Positions 16,817 through 25,503 of a DNA stretch of 64,000 bases are shown in pieces (the first letter of the stretch is position 1; every line of letters begins with the position of its first letter). The notes beneath the pieces are model-generated. The model saw nothing but the letters and a program-made list of their open reading frames with translations. It was not told the DNA's origin and did no database searches. Made by a program: the position numbers and the translations under genes. This DNA comes from Pseudomonas sp. Irchel 3E20 (GTDB lineage: Bacteria; Pseudomonadota; Gammaproteobacteria; Pseudomonadales; Pseudomonadaceae), in assembly GCF_900187645.1 (NCBI RefSeq), contig NZ_FYEE01000005.1, forward strand, positions 62,001 to 126,000, given 5' to 3'.

Positions 16817-18007
16817 TTAGGCTTCCTTCCAAATTGCGATTGCCTGCATTTGTTCAATCATATATGACCGATATTGTCCCTTGTAATCTCGGCCTCCAAT
16901 CATTAGTCGGTGGTATTGCTCGAGGATGTCCATAACGTATTCCATCCTTGCCTCTGGCTCGTAGAGACTTCCTTGTGCCAGCCCCATAGTAACCGTCACG
17001 TCTTCTGCCGTAAGCCCATAGGGCTGTAACTCCCGAATTTCAATTTCCCGGGTAATCATGGGCGCAGCATTAAATACTAATGCCGGATCCTTCGTTTCCA
17101 CCAAGTTCCAAAGTCTGCGTCCCAAGTCGTTGCTATCTATAGCCAATTTAAACTCGGGATGGTTATAAATAATCGCTTGCAGGTGGATATTTTGTTCGTG
17201 TTGAAGGAAGTAATCTGCGCTCTTGAATGCTAGCTCCTCCCTGAGTTCTTTTGAGCCCGGCTCATTAACGGTTTCATACGCCTCAACATAACGAAACCCC
17301 TCTTTCAAAGGCACTGTCGCCCCGCACTGCTTAATTTCTGCCAGCGCGCCTTTATCGTCGGTCAGGTTCATCTGCCAGTTGAGGTGGCGGATATCTAACT
17401 TGCGCAGGTTCTTTTCCATATCCAAGCGCAAGGAAGTGTTTTCCCCCAGAGCCCAAGGCATGGCTTGTACCTGTTGGGTGATGACCGGGTCGTAGGTGGT
17501 GACATCCCGGCAATCGACATCGCGAAAGAAAGCCTCGCGGCCAAACTTGCGCCAATAGAGCATCCACGGGGTGATTTCGAGAAACAGCCAGAAGTTACCC
17601 TTGAGCAAGTAGTAGTAACTGACCCGAGACATGAGCCTGGCGTCGGCCATGAAATGATCGAATTTACTTTCGGCGAACTCGATGCCGTCTACCACTTGCT
17701 TGGCGGCAAATGCGGCGAGGCCGGCCCAGTAAAAACGGCCCTGATGTTCGGTGCCTTCATCGTCCAGGAACAGTTGGGCATAGTTGCCAGCGGTGCGTTT
17801 GGCGCGCCTTAAGGCTTTGGGCACCAAGACGTTGTTTTGCGCCAACAGGGCGATGCTTTGCGCTTGCACCAGGGACCATAGGTCGCAACAGGTGACAATC
17901 GCGTCTTCGGTGGCGCCTTCTTCCGCGCGGGTGTAGGCCTTTTTCAGGATTCGGCCTTTGACGTAGGTGACGCCTTCTTCGGTGTCGATAATCCAGGGTC
18001 GGGTCAT
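16817..18007 (-). CDS. A2, DUF2515-like protein (copy 2)
   Basis: A 396-residue paralogue of A1, first gene of the four-gene operon. The ATG at 18007 is preferred over an adjacent ATG at 18010 and over a start at 18091: AGGAG lies 7 bases before it, and the protein then matches A1 in length and N-terminus. Only residues 3 and 149 differ from A1 before residue 226. From there it diverges, for example where A1 has TAEKTTPNRSKEDQ and A2 has TVNEPGSKELREEL. Upstream lies an 88-codon ORF. Function unknown. Confidence 0.75.
   Translation of the reverse strand: MTRPWIIDTEEGVTYVKGRILKKAYTRAEEGATEDAIVTCCDLWSLVQAQSIALLAQNNVLVPKALRRAKRTAGNYAQLFLDDEGTEHQGRFYWAGLAAFAAKQVVDGIEFAESKFDHFMADARLMSRVSYYYLLKGNFWLFLEITPWMLYWRKFGREAFFRDVDCRDVTTYDPVITQQVQAMPWALGENTSLRLDMEKNLRKLDIRHLNWQMNLTDDKGALAEIKQCGATVPLKEGFRYVEAYETVNEPGSKELREELAFKSADYFLQHEQNIHLQAIIYNHPEFKLAIDSNDLGRRLWNLVETKDPALVFNAAPMITREIEIRELQPYGLTAEDVTVTMGLAQGSLYEPEARMEYVMDILEQYHRLMIGGRDYKGQYRSYMIEQMQAIAIWKEA
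17345..18007 (-). repeat. Near-identical direct repeat, copy 2 (5' part of A2)
   Basis: The partner of 14957-15619, offset 2388 bp. Upstream of the A start codon the two copies share no sequence, so the duplicated unit begins at the A start codon. Confidence 0.9.
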
Positions 18008-18039
18008 CATCTGTCTCCTGGGTGCTGGCTCAGGGTGAT

Positions 18040-18306
18040 TCAGCTTTCCCCTGGGTCTTGGGGTAGGCCATTTGTGCTTGTTGGGGGGCAATCATGTGAG
18101 GTGAGGGCTCGGTGAGCGGGCGCTTTTTGAGGTGCGCAGAAGTGCCCGCCGTCAGCGCAGGCGCTGCTAGGCCGGGTGGCTTTTGGGTTGTTGACTGGGA
18201 GGCGGGAGTACGCACGGTAGTGCGGGCCGCGTTGGGCCGCTTGGGTTGATTGCCAGCGGCGTGGCTGGCCGCTTAGCAGGGCCAGTTGCAATGGCTGCGA
18301 GGGCAT
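18040..18306 (-). CDS. Hypothetical protein of 88 residues upstream of the A/B operon
   Basis: An Arg-, Pro- and Ala-rich ORF starting MPSQPLQLALLSGQ and ending 33 bases before A2. AAGAAGG lies 8 bases before the ATG, which argues for translation. No membrane segment or known domain is visible, and low complexity plus the high G+C of this stretch make a non-coding origin possible. It could be a leader for the DUF2515-like operon. I have the impression of similar ORFs in other Pseudomonas but cannot check it. Confidence 0.4.
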   Translation of the reverse strand: MPSQPLQLALLSGQPRRWQSTQAAQRGPHYRAYSRLPVNNPKATRPSSACADGGHFCAPQKAPAHRALTSHDCPPTSTNGLPQDPGES

Positions 18307-18334
18307 CGCGTTTACCTTCTTGGGGTAAGACGCG
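18307..18334 (-). promoter_or_regulatory. Hairpin covering the ribosome binding site of the 88-codon ORF
   Basis: Read on the minus strand, CGCGTCTTACC pairs with GGTAAACGCG (one bulge) around a CCAAGAA loop, ending directly at the ATG at 18306. The Shine-Dalgarno AAGAAGG lies partly in the loop and partly in the 3' arm, so folding could limit translation. The rest of the gap 18335-18483 shows no gene and no clear promoter. Confidence 0.55.
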
Positions 18335-18483
18335 AGATGGTAGCGATGGTTTTCTGGCCGGAAAATCAGACCGAGGGGACGTGTCGAGTGGGAATCTACT
18401 TACGCGAAGCCATGTGCTCTGCTGACATCAGTTGAACAAGTCGAGCCTGGACGAGCGTCCAGGCCCGCAAGGGCCGCCTAACG

Positions 18484-19884
18484 TCAGTGCTGGCTGAACT
18501 GCGACGCCAGTTCGCGCAGCAGGACTTCGGCGTCCAGCACTTTGCTGACCACGTCTTCAGCCTTGTCGCGGCTCAGGCCGACGCGTTCGAGCAGGGCTTC
18601 GGGGATTTCTTCGTCGGGGCCGGAGCCGATGCCGCGCCCACGCAGCAGGCGCACGGCCAGGCACACCAGGTTCGGGTACTCGGCGTAGTCACCGTCGTAG
18701 CTGGGGTCGTGCTGGAAGCGCAGGGCAGTGCACAGTTCCGGCGGCATGTCCCAGTAGCGCATCAGCCAGGCGCCGATCTGTTCGCGGCTGATGCCCAGCA
18801 AGTGCTGCTCGATGTAGCTGTGGCACAGGTGCGGGTTGACCTCCAGGTGGCGGCAGATCAGCGAGAAGTGCGGGGGGAAGACGTGGGCCAGCAGCAGGTA
18901 GCCGAAGTTGTGCAAAAGGCCGGCGAGGTAGGTCAGGCCGGCTTCGGGGCGCTGCGCGCGTGGCATGGCTCGGGTCAGGCCTTCGATCACGGCAGCGGTG
19001 TAGATCGACTGCTGCCAGTACGGCGTGTTGGTCTGCGGCTGGTCCTTGGGCAGGCTCAGGGTTTTGCCCAGAGCCAGGCCCAGCGCCAGGTTTATCACCA
19101 GGTCAAACCCAAGCACGCGGACAATGGCGTCTTCGACTGAACGAATTTTGCCCGGCGAGGCGTAGTACGGCGACGCTGCCCAGCTCACCACTTGGGCGGC
19201 CAGGGCCGGGTCGGTTTCCACCACGCCGGTGATGTCGTCGATGGTGGCGTTGGGGTCCACGCGCAACTTGATGATTTTTTGCGCTGTCTCGGCCAGTGGC
19301 GGGATTTCCAGGGTGGCTTCCAGGCGTTGCTGGATGCGCCGCGCCGTGAAGGCCTGCATGGCGAGGGTGATTTCCTCGCTGTCGTCGTGGGGGCGGTCGA
19401 GGTTGGGATGAATGGTGTTCAGGGCTTCGCCGAAGTTACCGGCGCTGGCCTTGGTCAGCATGGTCTTGAAGGCTTCGTTGGTGATTTCCAGCAACAGGCC
19501 CGGTTCACCCGAGTGGATAAGCAGGGAGGGCTGGTGCAGCAGGCTTTCTTCGTACAGGCAGGGCGAACTGGTCAGCGCCGGTAGGCCCGGCAGCAGGCTC
19601 AGGCTGTGTTTGCCGAGCATGCGTTCCAGGCGATCCAGGGGCACGGCGGTGAGGCGCCGGCCTGTCAGCTCGGTGAGGCGGTTGAGATCCAGCAATTGGC
19701 TTTGCGGGAACAGCACCATCAGCGCGCCGATGGCATCGTCCAGCAGCACGGCCTGGACTTTGCGCGCCGGGTTCAGCGCCGCGTGGTCCAGCACTTCGGT
19801 GTAGGGGATGTCCAGCTTGCCGAGCAGCAGCCGGATAACAGACGGAGCGTGCGGGGTTGCTGGGGAGATGGCAACTTCTGTCAT
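18484..19884 (-). CDS. YbaK-like plus HDOD domain protein
   Basis: A 466-residue cytoplasmic protein that joins an N-terminal YbaK/aminoacyl-tRNA deacylase-like domain (about residues 10-150) to an HDOD domain (about 190-400: LPPLAETAQKI-type start, then VLGFDLVINLALG and LAGLLHNFGYLLLAHVFP). HDOD domains are non-catalytic HD relatives found in signalling proteins. No receiver domain is present. It is divergent from nothing nearby: recG lies upstream on the same strand, 78 bases away. It probably acts in regulation, but I cannot name its target. Confidence 0.85.
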   Translation of the reverse strand: MTEVAISPATPHAPSVIRLLLGKLDIPYTEVLDHAALNPARKVQAVLLDDAIGALMVLFPQSQLLDLNRLTELTGRRLTAVPLDRLERMLGKHSLSLLPGLPALTSSPCLYEESLLHQPSLLIHSGEPGLLLEITNEAFKTMLTKASAGNFGEALNTIHPNLDRPHDDSEEITLAMQAFTARRIQQRLEATLEIPPLAETAQKIIKLRVDPNATIDDITGVVETDPALAAQVVSWAASPYYASPGKIRSVEDAIVRVLGFDLVINLALGLALGKTLSLPKDQPQTNTPYWQQSIYTAAVIEGLTRAMPRAQRPEAGLTYLAGLLHNFGYLLLAHVFPPHFSLICRHLEVNPHLCHSYIEQHLLGISREQIGAWLMRYWDMPPELCTALRFQHDPSYDGDYAEYPNLVCLAVRLLRGRGIGSGPDEEIPEALLERVGLSRDKAEDVVSKVLDAEVLLRELASQFSQH

Positions 19885-19962
19885 GGTCTGTATCCCTTTT
19901 CTTACAATGCCAGGAGTATAACCAGCTTGGTTGCACCCTTGTCTCTTTAACTGGGATTCGAT

Positions 19963-22038
19963 TCACACCTGGCCGTATTGCTGGCCGTGGCGTAACCAGC
20001 GCTCTAGCAACGGGCTGACGTGTTGCGGCCAGCGTTCCAGCAAGGCCTGGGCGGCATCGCGCACCGCTGGCAGCAGGTCTGCGTCGCGCATCAGGTCGGC
20101 GACTTTGAATTGCAGCAGGCCGGTCTGCCGGGTGCCGAGCATTTCCCCGGGGCCGCGTAGCTCCAGGTCTTTTTCGGCGATGACGAAACCGTCGTTGGTC
20201 TCGCGCATGATGCCCAGGCGCTGGCGGCCGATCTGCGACAGCGGCGGGTGATAGAGCAGCACGCAGTGGCTGGCGGCGCTGCCCCGGCCGACGCGCCCGC
20301 GCAACTGGTGCAGTTGCGCCAGGCCCAGGCGTTCGGGGTTTTCGATAATCATCAAGCTGGCGTTGGGCACATCGACACCGACTTCAATCACCGTGGTCGC
20401 CACCAGCAGTTGCAGTTCGCCGGCCTTGAACTGGGCCATCACCGCGGCTTTTTCCACAGGCTTCATGCGCCCGTGAATCAGGCCGACGCGCAATTCGCCC
20501 AGGGCGCTGGTGAGGTCCTCGAAGGTGGTTTCGGCGGCTTGGCAGGTGAGTTCTTCGGACTCTTCGATCAGCGTGCACACCCAGTACGCCTGGCGGCCCT
20601 CGGCGCAAGCGGCGCGCACCCGTTCGATGACTTCGATGCGCCGGGTGTCGGTAATCAGCACCGTGTTCACGGGGGTGCGCCCGGGGGGCAGTTCGTCGAG
20701 GACCGAGGTGTCGAGGTCGGCGTAGGCGCTCATGGCCAGGGTCCGCGGGATGGGGGTGGCGGTCATGATGAGCTGGTGCGGGCACATGCGCCCGCCGACG
20801 CCTTTCTGGCGCAGGGCCAGGCGCTGCTGCACGCCGAAGCGGTGCTGCTCGTCGATGATGACCAGGGCCAGGTTCTTGAACTGCACTTCGTCCTGGAACA
20901 GCGCATGGGTGCCCACCACCATCGGCGTGCCGCTGGCGATCTGTTCCAGGGCGGCGGTGCGGTGTTTGCCCTTGAGCTTGCCGGCCAGCCACGCGGTTTC
21001 GATCCCTAGGGGTTCGAGCCAGCGGGTGAAGTTGAGGAAGTGTTGTTCGGCGAGAATCTCGGTGGGCGCCATTAGCGCGACCTGGTAACCCGCCTCCAAA
21101 GCTTGCAGGGCCGCGAGGGCGGCGACCACGGTTTTGCCCGCGCCGACATCGCCCTGGATCAGACGCAGCATCGGCTCGCGCTGGTTCAGGTCGTAGGCGA
21201 TTTCATTGCCCACCCGCTGTTGCGCGCCGGTGGGTGGGAAGCCCAGGTTGGCCAGGTATTTGGCCGGCAACACCTTGGCCTTGGGCAGCACCGGTGCGCG
21301 CAAGGAGCGCAGGCTTTCGCGCAGGCGTTGCTGGGATAGCTGATGGGTCAGCAGTTCCTCGAACGCCAGGCGATGCTGGGCCCAGTGATGCCCCAGGGCC
21401 AGCTCATCCACATCGGCGTCGGCCGGCGGGTGATGCAGGTAGCGGATCGCGTCGGCCAAGGGCGCCAGTTGGTAGTCGCGGGCCAGTTCGTCCGGCAGCC
21501 AGTCGGGCAGGCTGCTGGGGCCGAGTAGGGTCAGGGTCTGCTGGCACAACTGGCGCAGGCGTTGTTGGGTCAGGCCTTCGGTGAGCGGGTAGATCGGCGT
21601 CAGGGTCTGGTCCACGGGCGGCGGTTCGTCGCCGCTGATGGCGCGGTACTCGGGGTGGTAGATCTCCAGGCCCGAGGCGCCGGGGCGGGCCTCGCCGTAG
21701 CAGCGGATGCGGGTGCCGCGCTTGAGGCCTTCTTTTTGCGCGTTGCTGAAGTGGTAAAAGCGCAGGCTCAGGCCGCCGGTGCCGTCCTGCAAGCGCACCA
21801 GCAGGCTGCGGCGCTTGCCCATGACCACGTCGGCGCCGCTGACGGTGCCTTCGATCACCGCGTCCTGGCCCGGGCGCAGGTGGCCGATGGGCACTACGCG
21901 GGTGCGGTCCTGGTAGCGCAAGGGCAGGTGGAACAGCACATCCTGGAGGTTTTCCAGGCCGACTTTGGCCAGTTTTTCGGCCATGGCTTCGCCGACACCC
22001 TTGAGTGCCGTGACGGGCACGTTCGACAGCTGTGTCAT
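19963..22038 (-). CDS. recG: RecG, ATP-dependent DNA helicase
   Basis: Branch-migration helicase that remodels stalled replication forks and Holliday junctions. The 691-residue protein has an N-terminal wedge/OB domain (about 1-250), helicase motif I GDVGAGKTVVA, motif II in the DEQH form (IIDEQHRFGVQQR), motif III TATPIPRT and motif VI (QLRGRVGRG). Length is normal. It lies 9 bases after oxyR on the same strand, so co-transcription is likely, as in other pseudomonads. Confidence 0.97.
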   Translation of the reverse strand: MTQLSNVPVTALKGVGEAMAEKLAKVGLENLQDVLFHLPLRYQDRTRVVPIGHLRPGQDAVIEGTVSGADVVMGKRRSLLVRLQDGTGGLSLRFYHFSNAQKEGLKRGTRIRCYGEARPGASGLEIYHPEYRAISGDEPPPVDQTLTPIYPLTEGLTQQRLRQLCQQTLTLLGPSSLPDWLPDELARDYQLAPLADAIRYLHHPPADADVDELALGHHWAQHRLAFEELLTHQLSQQRLRESLRSLRAPVLPKAKVLPAKYLANLGFPPTGAQQRVGNEIAYDLNQREPMLRLIQGDVGAGKTVVAALAALQALEAGYQVALMAPTEILAEQHFLNFTRWLEPLGIETAWLAGKLKGKHRTAALEQIASGTPMVVGTHALFQDEVQFKNLALVIIDEQHRFGVQQRLALRQKGVGGRMCPHQLIMTATPIPRTLAMSAYADLDTSVLDELPPGRTPVNTVLITDTRRIEVIERVRAACAEGRQAYWVCTLIEESEELTCQAAETTFEDLTSALGELRVGLIHGRMKPVEKAAVMAQFKAGELQLLVATTVIEVGVDVPNASLMIIENPERLGLAQLHQLRGRVGRGSAASHCVLLYHPPLSQIGRQRLGIMRETNDGFVIAEKDLELRGPGEMLGTRQTGLLQFKVADLMRDADLLPAVRDAAQALLERWPQHVSPLLERWLRHGQQYGQV

Positions 22039-22047
22039 GGCCGCGTC

Positions 22048-22968
22048 TTAGCTCGCGGCGGGCGGCTTGGCCACCGAGCACAGGCGGATCGAGTCGGCGA
22101 GGATTTCGATGGCTTTGGGCCTTGGGAAACTGGCGCGCCAGGCAATCGCCACGGTGCGGAACGGCACCGGCGGGGTCAGTGGGCGTACTTCGATCACGCC
22201 GGGGGCGTAGTGATGGCTGTCCACGGCCGAGAGCGGCAGGATCGAAATTCCCAGACCCGAGGCGACCATGTGGCGGATGGTTTCCAGGGAGCTGGATTCC
22301 ACCGTGGTGTGGCGGTTGCCGTCGTTGCCCTTGGCGGTGGTGGGGCAGGCTTCGAGCACCTGGTCGCGGAAGCAGTGGCCTTCGCCGAGCAGCAGCAGGC
22401 TCTTGTCGTTGAGCAGGCTGGCGTCGATGGTGGCTTTCTGGGTCCAGGGGTGCGAGCTGGGCATCAGTACGTAGAACGGCTCGTCGTAGAGCGGCAGGGT
22501 CAGCACGTCCGCCTCGTTGAACGGCAGGGCGATGATGATCGCGTCCAACTCGCCGTTGCGCAGTTTGTCGCGCAGCACGTGGGTGAAATTTTCTTCGATG
22601 TACAACGGCATCTGCGGGGCGACCCGGTGCAGTTGCGGGATCAAGTGGGGGAACAGGTAGGGGCCGACGGTGTAGATCGCGCCGACTTTCAACGGCGCGG
22701 TCAGCTGGTTTTTCCCGGCTTGGGCCAGTTCGCGGATGCCTTGGGCTTGCTCCAGTACCTTTTGGGCCTGGGCGACGATGCCTTCACCCACAGGGGTCAG
22801 GCGCACCGCGCTTTTGCTGCGCTCAAAAATCAGCACACCGAGTTCGTCTTCAAGCTTCTTGACGCCTACCGACAGGGTCGGCTGGCTGACGTGGCAGCGC
22901 TCGGCCGCGTGGCCGAAGTGTTGCTCTTGGGCGAGGGTAACGATGTAGCGTAATTCTGTGAGGGTCAT
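22048..22968 (-). CDS. oxyR: OxyR, peroxide-sensing LysR regulator
   Basis: Transcription activator of the peroxide stress response. The 306-residue protein has an N-terminal LysR winged helix (residues about 1-60) and the redox pair C199 and C208 in GEGHCFRDQVLEAC, at the same numbering as E. coli OxyR. It is upstream of recG, a conserved Pseudomonas arrangement, and is followed by recG with 9 bases of spacing. Confidence 0.96.
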   Translation of the reverse strand: MTLTELRYIVTLAQEQHFGHAAERCHVSQPTLSVGVKKLEDELGVLIFERSKSAVRLTPVGEGIVAQAQKVLEQAQGIRELAQAGKNQLTAPLKVGAIYTVGPYLFPHLIPQLHRVAPQMPLYIEENFTHVLRDKLRNGELDAIIIALPFNEADVLTLPLYDEPFYVLMPSSHPWTQKATIDASLLNDKSLLLLGEGHCFRDQVLEACPTTAKGNDGNRHTTVESSSLETIRHMVASGLGISILPLSAVDSHHYAPGVIEVRPLTPPVPFRTVAIAWRASFPRPKAIEILADSIRLCSVAKPPAAS

Positions 22969-23084
22969 AGCGGGCGTCCATGAGGTTGCGGGCCAAGCAT
23001 AACGGCTGCAATCGATAGACGCACGTTATCAGACTGAGGGCGAAGAGCGACACCGGGCAATCTGTCTTTGTGTTTGCAGATGCG

Positions 23085-23111
23085 CGAAGGGCACCTTGTC
23101 GGTGCCCTTCG
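23085..23111. terminator. Hairpin after tonB, possible terminator
   Basis: CGAAGGGCACC (23085-23095) pairs with GGTGCCCTTCG (23101-23111), loop TTGTC. There is no T tract in the tonB direction, so efficiency is doubtful. Confidence 0.5.
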
Positions 23112-23127
23112 GGGTTTGCGGCAGCGG

Positions 23128-23874
23128 TCAGCGGCGACGTTTTTCGATCGAATAAACGAACGGTGCGACGATCTCGATGGAGCCATTGCTCAGCATGTCG
23201 GCCGGCGGCTTGGGCAGCGGTTGGGCGCGGCGGATCATTTCCAGGGTGGCCCGGTCCAGATCGGCGTTGCCCGAACGCCCTACCAACTCGTAGGACAACA
23301 CTTTGCCTTCGCCATCGACCACGAAGCGCAGACGGTTCAAACCTTCCTTGCCACGGGCCTGGGCACCGGGCGGGTACTTTTTGTACTTGGCCAGGTGCCC
23401 CAGCAGGGTGCTCTGCCAACTGGCCTTGGCCGCCAGTTGGGCAGGCGAAGGGCCGGGCGCCGGTTGGGCGGACTTGTCCGTTGGCGCGTTGGTTGGCGGG
23501 GCGTCGCTGGGTTTTTCCTCGGAAGGTTTTTCCTTGGGCGGCTCCGGCTGCTTCTCAGGCTTGGGCGGTTGTGGCTTGGGCTTGGGTTTGACCGGTTTGG
23601 GCACGGAGATCGTCGGTTTCGGCGCCTCCGCGAGTTTTGGCAACGGCAGTTCCTCTACCGGGGCCGGGGGTTGGGGCGGCGTCACGACCTTGGGCGGTGC
23701 GGGCGGAGGTGGGGCCGGAACCGGCGCCAACTCCACCAGCATCGCCATCGGCGGCAGTTCGACCGGCTGTGGCGACGTCCAGTTGAGCGCGAGAACAACC
23801 GCGACCGCATGGACGCCCAGCACCAGTGCCAGGCTACCGCTGTAACGCGTCAGCTTTTGGCGCGTTGTCATCAT
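23128..23874 (-). CDS. tonB: TonB, energy transducer
   Basis: Periplasm-spanning protein that passes proton-motive energy from ExbBD to outer-membrane siderophore receptors. The 248-residue protein has an N-terminal anchor (about 12-30, SGSLALVLGVHAVAVVLAL, with the conserved SxxxH pattern), a long Pro/Lys-rich stretch (about 40-150) and a C-terminal TonB domain (about 160-248) with YPPGAQARGKEG. The start overlaps the exbD stop by 4 bases (ATGA). It is the last gene of exbB-exbD-tonB. Confidence 0.95.
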   Translation of the reverse strand: MMTTRQKLTRYSGSLALVLGVHAVAVVLALNWTSPQPVELPPMAMLVELAPVPAPPPPAPPKVVTPPQPPAPVEELPLPKLAEAPKPTISVPKPVKPKPKPQPPKPEKQPEPPKEKPSEEKPSDAPPTNAPTDKSAQPAPGPSPAQLAAKASWQSTLLGHLAKYKKYPPGAQARGKEGLNRLRFVVDGEGKVLSYELVGRSGNADLDRATLEMIRRAQPLPKPPADMLSNGSIEIVAPFVYSIEKRRR

Positions 23875-24299
23875 TTCTTGGCTGCCGTCTCAAGTCCGAC
23901 CAGGCCGACCTTCAAGTACCCGGCCGCCCGCAGGGCATCCATCACACTCATCAGGTCGCCGTAATCCACGCCTTTATCGGCCTGGAAGAAGATCGTCGTG
24001 TCCTTTTTGCCTTGGGTGCGGGCATCGAGGGTGGCGCCGAGGCTTTCGGCTTTCACTTCGTCTTCGCCCAGGAACAGTCGCTGATCGGCCTTGACGCTGA
24101 GGAACACCGGTTTCTCCGGCCGCGGCGCCGGTTTGGCGGTGGAGGCGGGCAGGTCAACCTTGATGTCCACGGTGGCCAGCGGGGCGGCCACCATAAAGAT
24201 GATGAGCAGTACCAACATCACGTCGATGAACGGGGTGACGTTGATTTCATGGTTCTCGGCCAGATCGTCGTCTGCGCCTTCTTTCAAATGCAGGCCCAT
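23871..24299 (-). CDS. exbD: ExbD, TonB-system proton channel component
   Basis: A 142-residue inner-membrane protein with one N-terminal transmembrane helix (about 25-45) carrying the conserved aspartate in the segment NVTPFIDVMLVLLIIFMVAAP. The C-terminus is a periplasmic domain with VDYGDLMSVMDALRAAGY. It lies 6 bases after exbB and overlaps tonB by 4 bases, so all three are one operon, most likely iron-regulated through Fur. Confidence 0.95.
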   Translation of the reverse strand: MGLHLKEGADDDLAENHEINVTPFIDVMLVLLIIFMVAAPLATVDIKVDLPASTAKPAPRPEKPVFLSVKADQRLFLGEDEVKAESLGATLDARTQGKKDTTIFFQADKGVDYGDLMSVMDALRAAGYLKVGLVGLETAAKK

Positions 24300-24305
24300 G
24301 GCCGA

Positions 24306-25316
24306 TTACCCCACTTTCACCATATGCGGTTGCGAGCCGCGCTCAGGCGGCAGGTGGTCGAGGTCACGGCTGACCAGCAGCAGGACTTCGGCAGAGGCGT
24401 CAGAGACTTGGGCCTTGTAGCCGGCGATGGAGCGGGCGAACACGTTGTAGATCACCACCGCAGGGATAGCCGCGACCAGGCCCAGGGCAGTGGCCAGCAG
24501 GGCTTCGGCAATGCCGGGGGCGACGACGGCCAGGTTGGTGGTCTGGGTTTTGGCGATGCCGATGAAGCTGTTCATGATGCCCCACACGGTGCCGAACAGG
24601 CCGACGAAGGGCGCGGTGGAACCAATGGTGGCCAGCACGCCGGTGCCGCTGCTCATGTTGCGACCGCAGGCAGCGACCAGGCGCTCGAGGCGGAAGCTCA
24701 CCCGTTCCTTGATGCCTTCTTTCTCGCGGCTATTGGCCGACAGGCGCATTTCTTCCAGGGCGTCGTGCACCAGCAGGTTGGCCAGGGTGCCTTCCTTGGC
24801 CGCAGTGGTGCTGGCTTCCTTGAGGGTGGTGGCTTTTTTCAGGGCCAGGATTTCACCGCGCAGGCGACGCTTGGCGCCCAGCAGCTCAAAGCCCTTGGCG
24901 ATCCAGATGGTCCAGGTGATGATCGAGGCGATGGCCAGGCCGATCATCACGATTTTCACGATGATGTCGGCGTTCTGGTACATGCCCCATGGCGACAGGT
25001 CATGGGCCATGCCCAGGGTGTTGTCGGCTTCCAGCACTTCGCCTTCGCCATCGGCGGGCAGGTTGGCGTCTTGCGCCAGGGCCGGGTCGGCGGCAACCGG
25101 GGTCACGACTGGCGCAGCGTCGGTGGCAGGCGCGGGGCTGTGGTCGGTGCTCTCATGGGTAGCAGCCGGCGCCGCGGCAGCGGCCGGTGCCGCTTGGTCC
25201 GCATAGGCCGCAGTCGGTGCCAGCAACAGGCTGAGCAACAGCGCTGTTACCATGCGCCACGTGCGCGAAGGGCTAGAAAGCTTGGTTGGCGAAGCGGGGA
25301 GTTGATTGCTTGTCAT
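24306..25316 (-). CDS. exbB: ExbB, TonB-system proton channel component
   Basis: The 336-residue long form found in pseudomonads. It has a cleavable-looking signal sequence (about 20-40, ending in AYA), an Ala/Pro-rich periplasmic extension (about 40-110), then three transmembrane helices: residues about 117-140, and the pair around SGTGVLATIGSTAPFVGLFGTVWG and GLVAAIPAVVIYNVF. It is the first gene of exbB-exbD-tonB. A Fur-box-like sequence lies upstream. Confidence 0.94.
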   Translation of the reverse strand: MTSNQLPASPTKLSSPSRTWRMVTALLLSLLLAPTAAYADQAAPAAAAAPAATHESTDHSPAPATDAAPVVTPVAADPALAQDANLPADGEGEVLEADNTLGMAHDLSPWGMYQNADIIVKIVMIGLAIASIITWTIWIAKGFELLGAKRRLRGEILALKKATTLKEASTTAAKEGTLANLLVHDALEEMRLSANSREKEGIKERVSFRLERLVAACGRNMSSGTGVLATIGSTAPFVGLFGTVWGIMNSFIGIAKTQTTNLAVVAPGIAEALLATALGLVAAIPAVVIYNVFARSIAGYKAQVSDASAEVLLLVSRDLDHLPPERGSQPHMVKVG

Positions 25317-25390
25317 GCTGGCCGGACCTGAGAGGGAAAAGGGGTAAATGTCCTTCTAGGCCTCGTGGGGCCGAGAACAAATGGGCGGCC

Positions 25391-25412
25391 ATTATTGCAA
25401 GTAATTCTTGTT
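25391..25412. promoter_or_regulatory. Possible Fur box upstream of exbB
   Basis: ATTATTGCAAGTAATTCTTG lies 75-95 bases before the exbB start and contains the imperfect inverted repeat CAAG-TAATT-CTTG. It only partly matches the Fur consensus. The TonB system is usually Fur-controlled, which is the main support. Confidence 0.35.
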
Positions 25413-25503
25413 AACAGAAGCAATAGACTGTCTTTTTTTCCTACGAAGCCCGCCGCTCGTCATCTGACGAAGCTAGGCTGGGCCATTATTTGAGGGGTTT
25501 TTG

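Noticed and set aside
13242..18007. The array as an insertion sequence or transposon
   Set aside because: No transposase, inverted ends or target-site duplication; the repeat unit is in direct tandem and made of coding genes.
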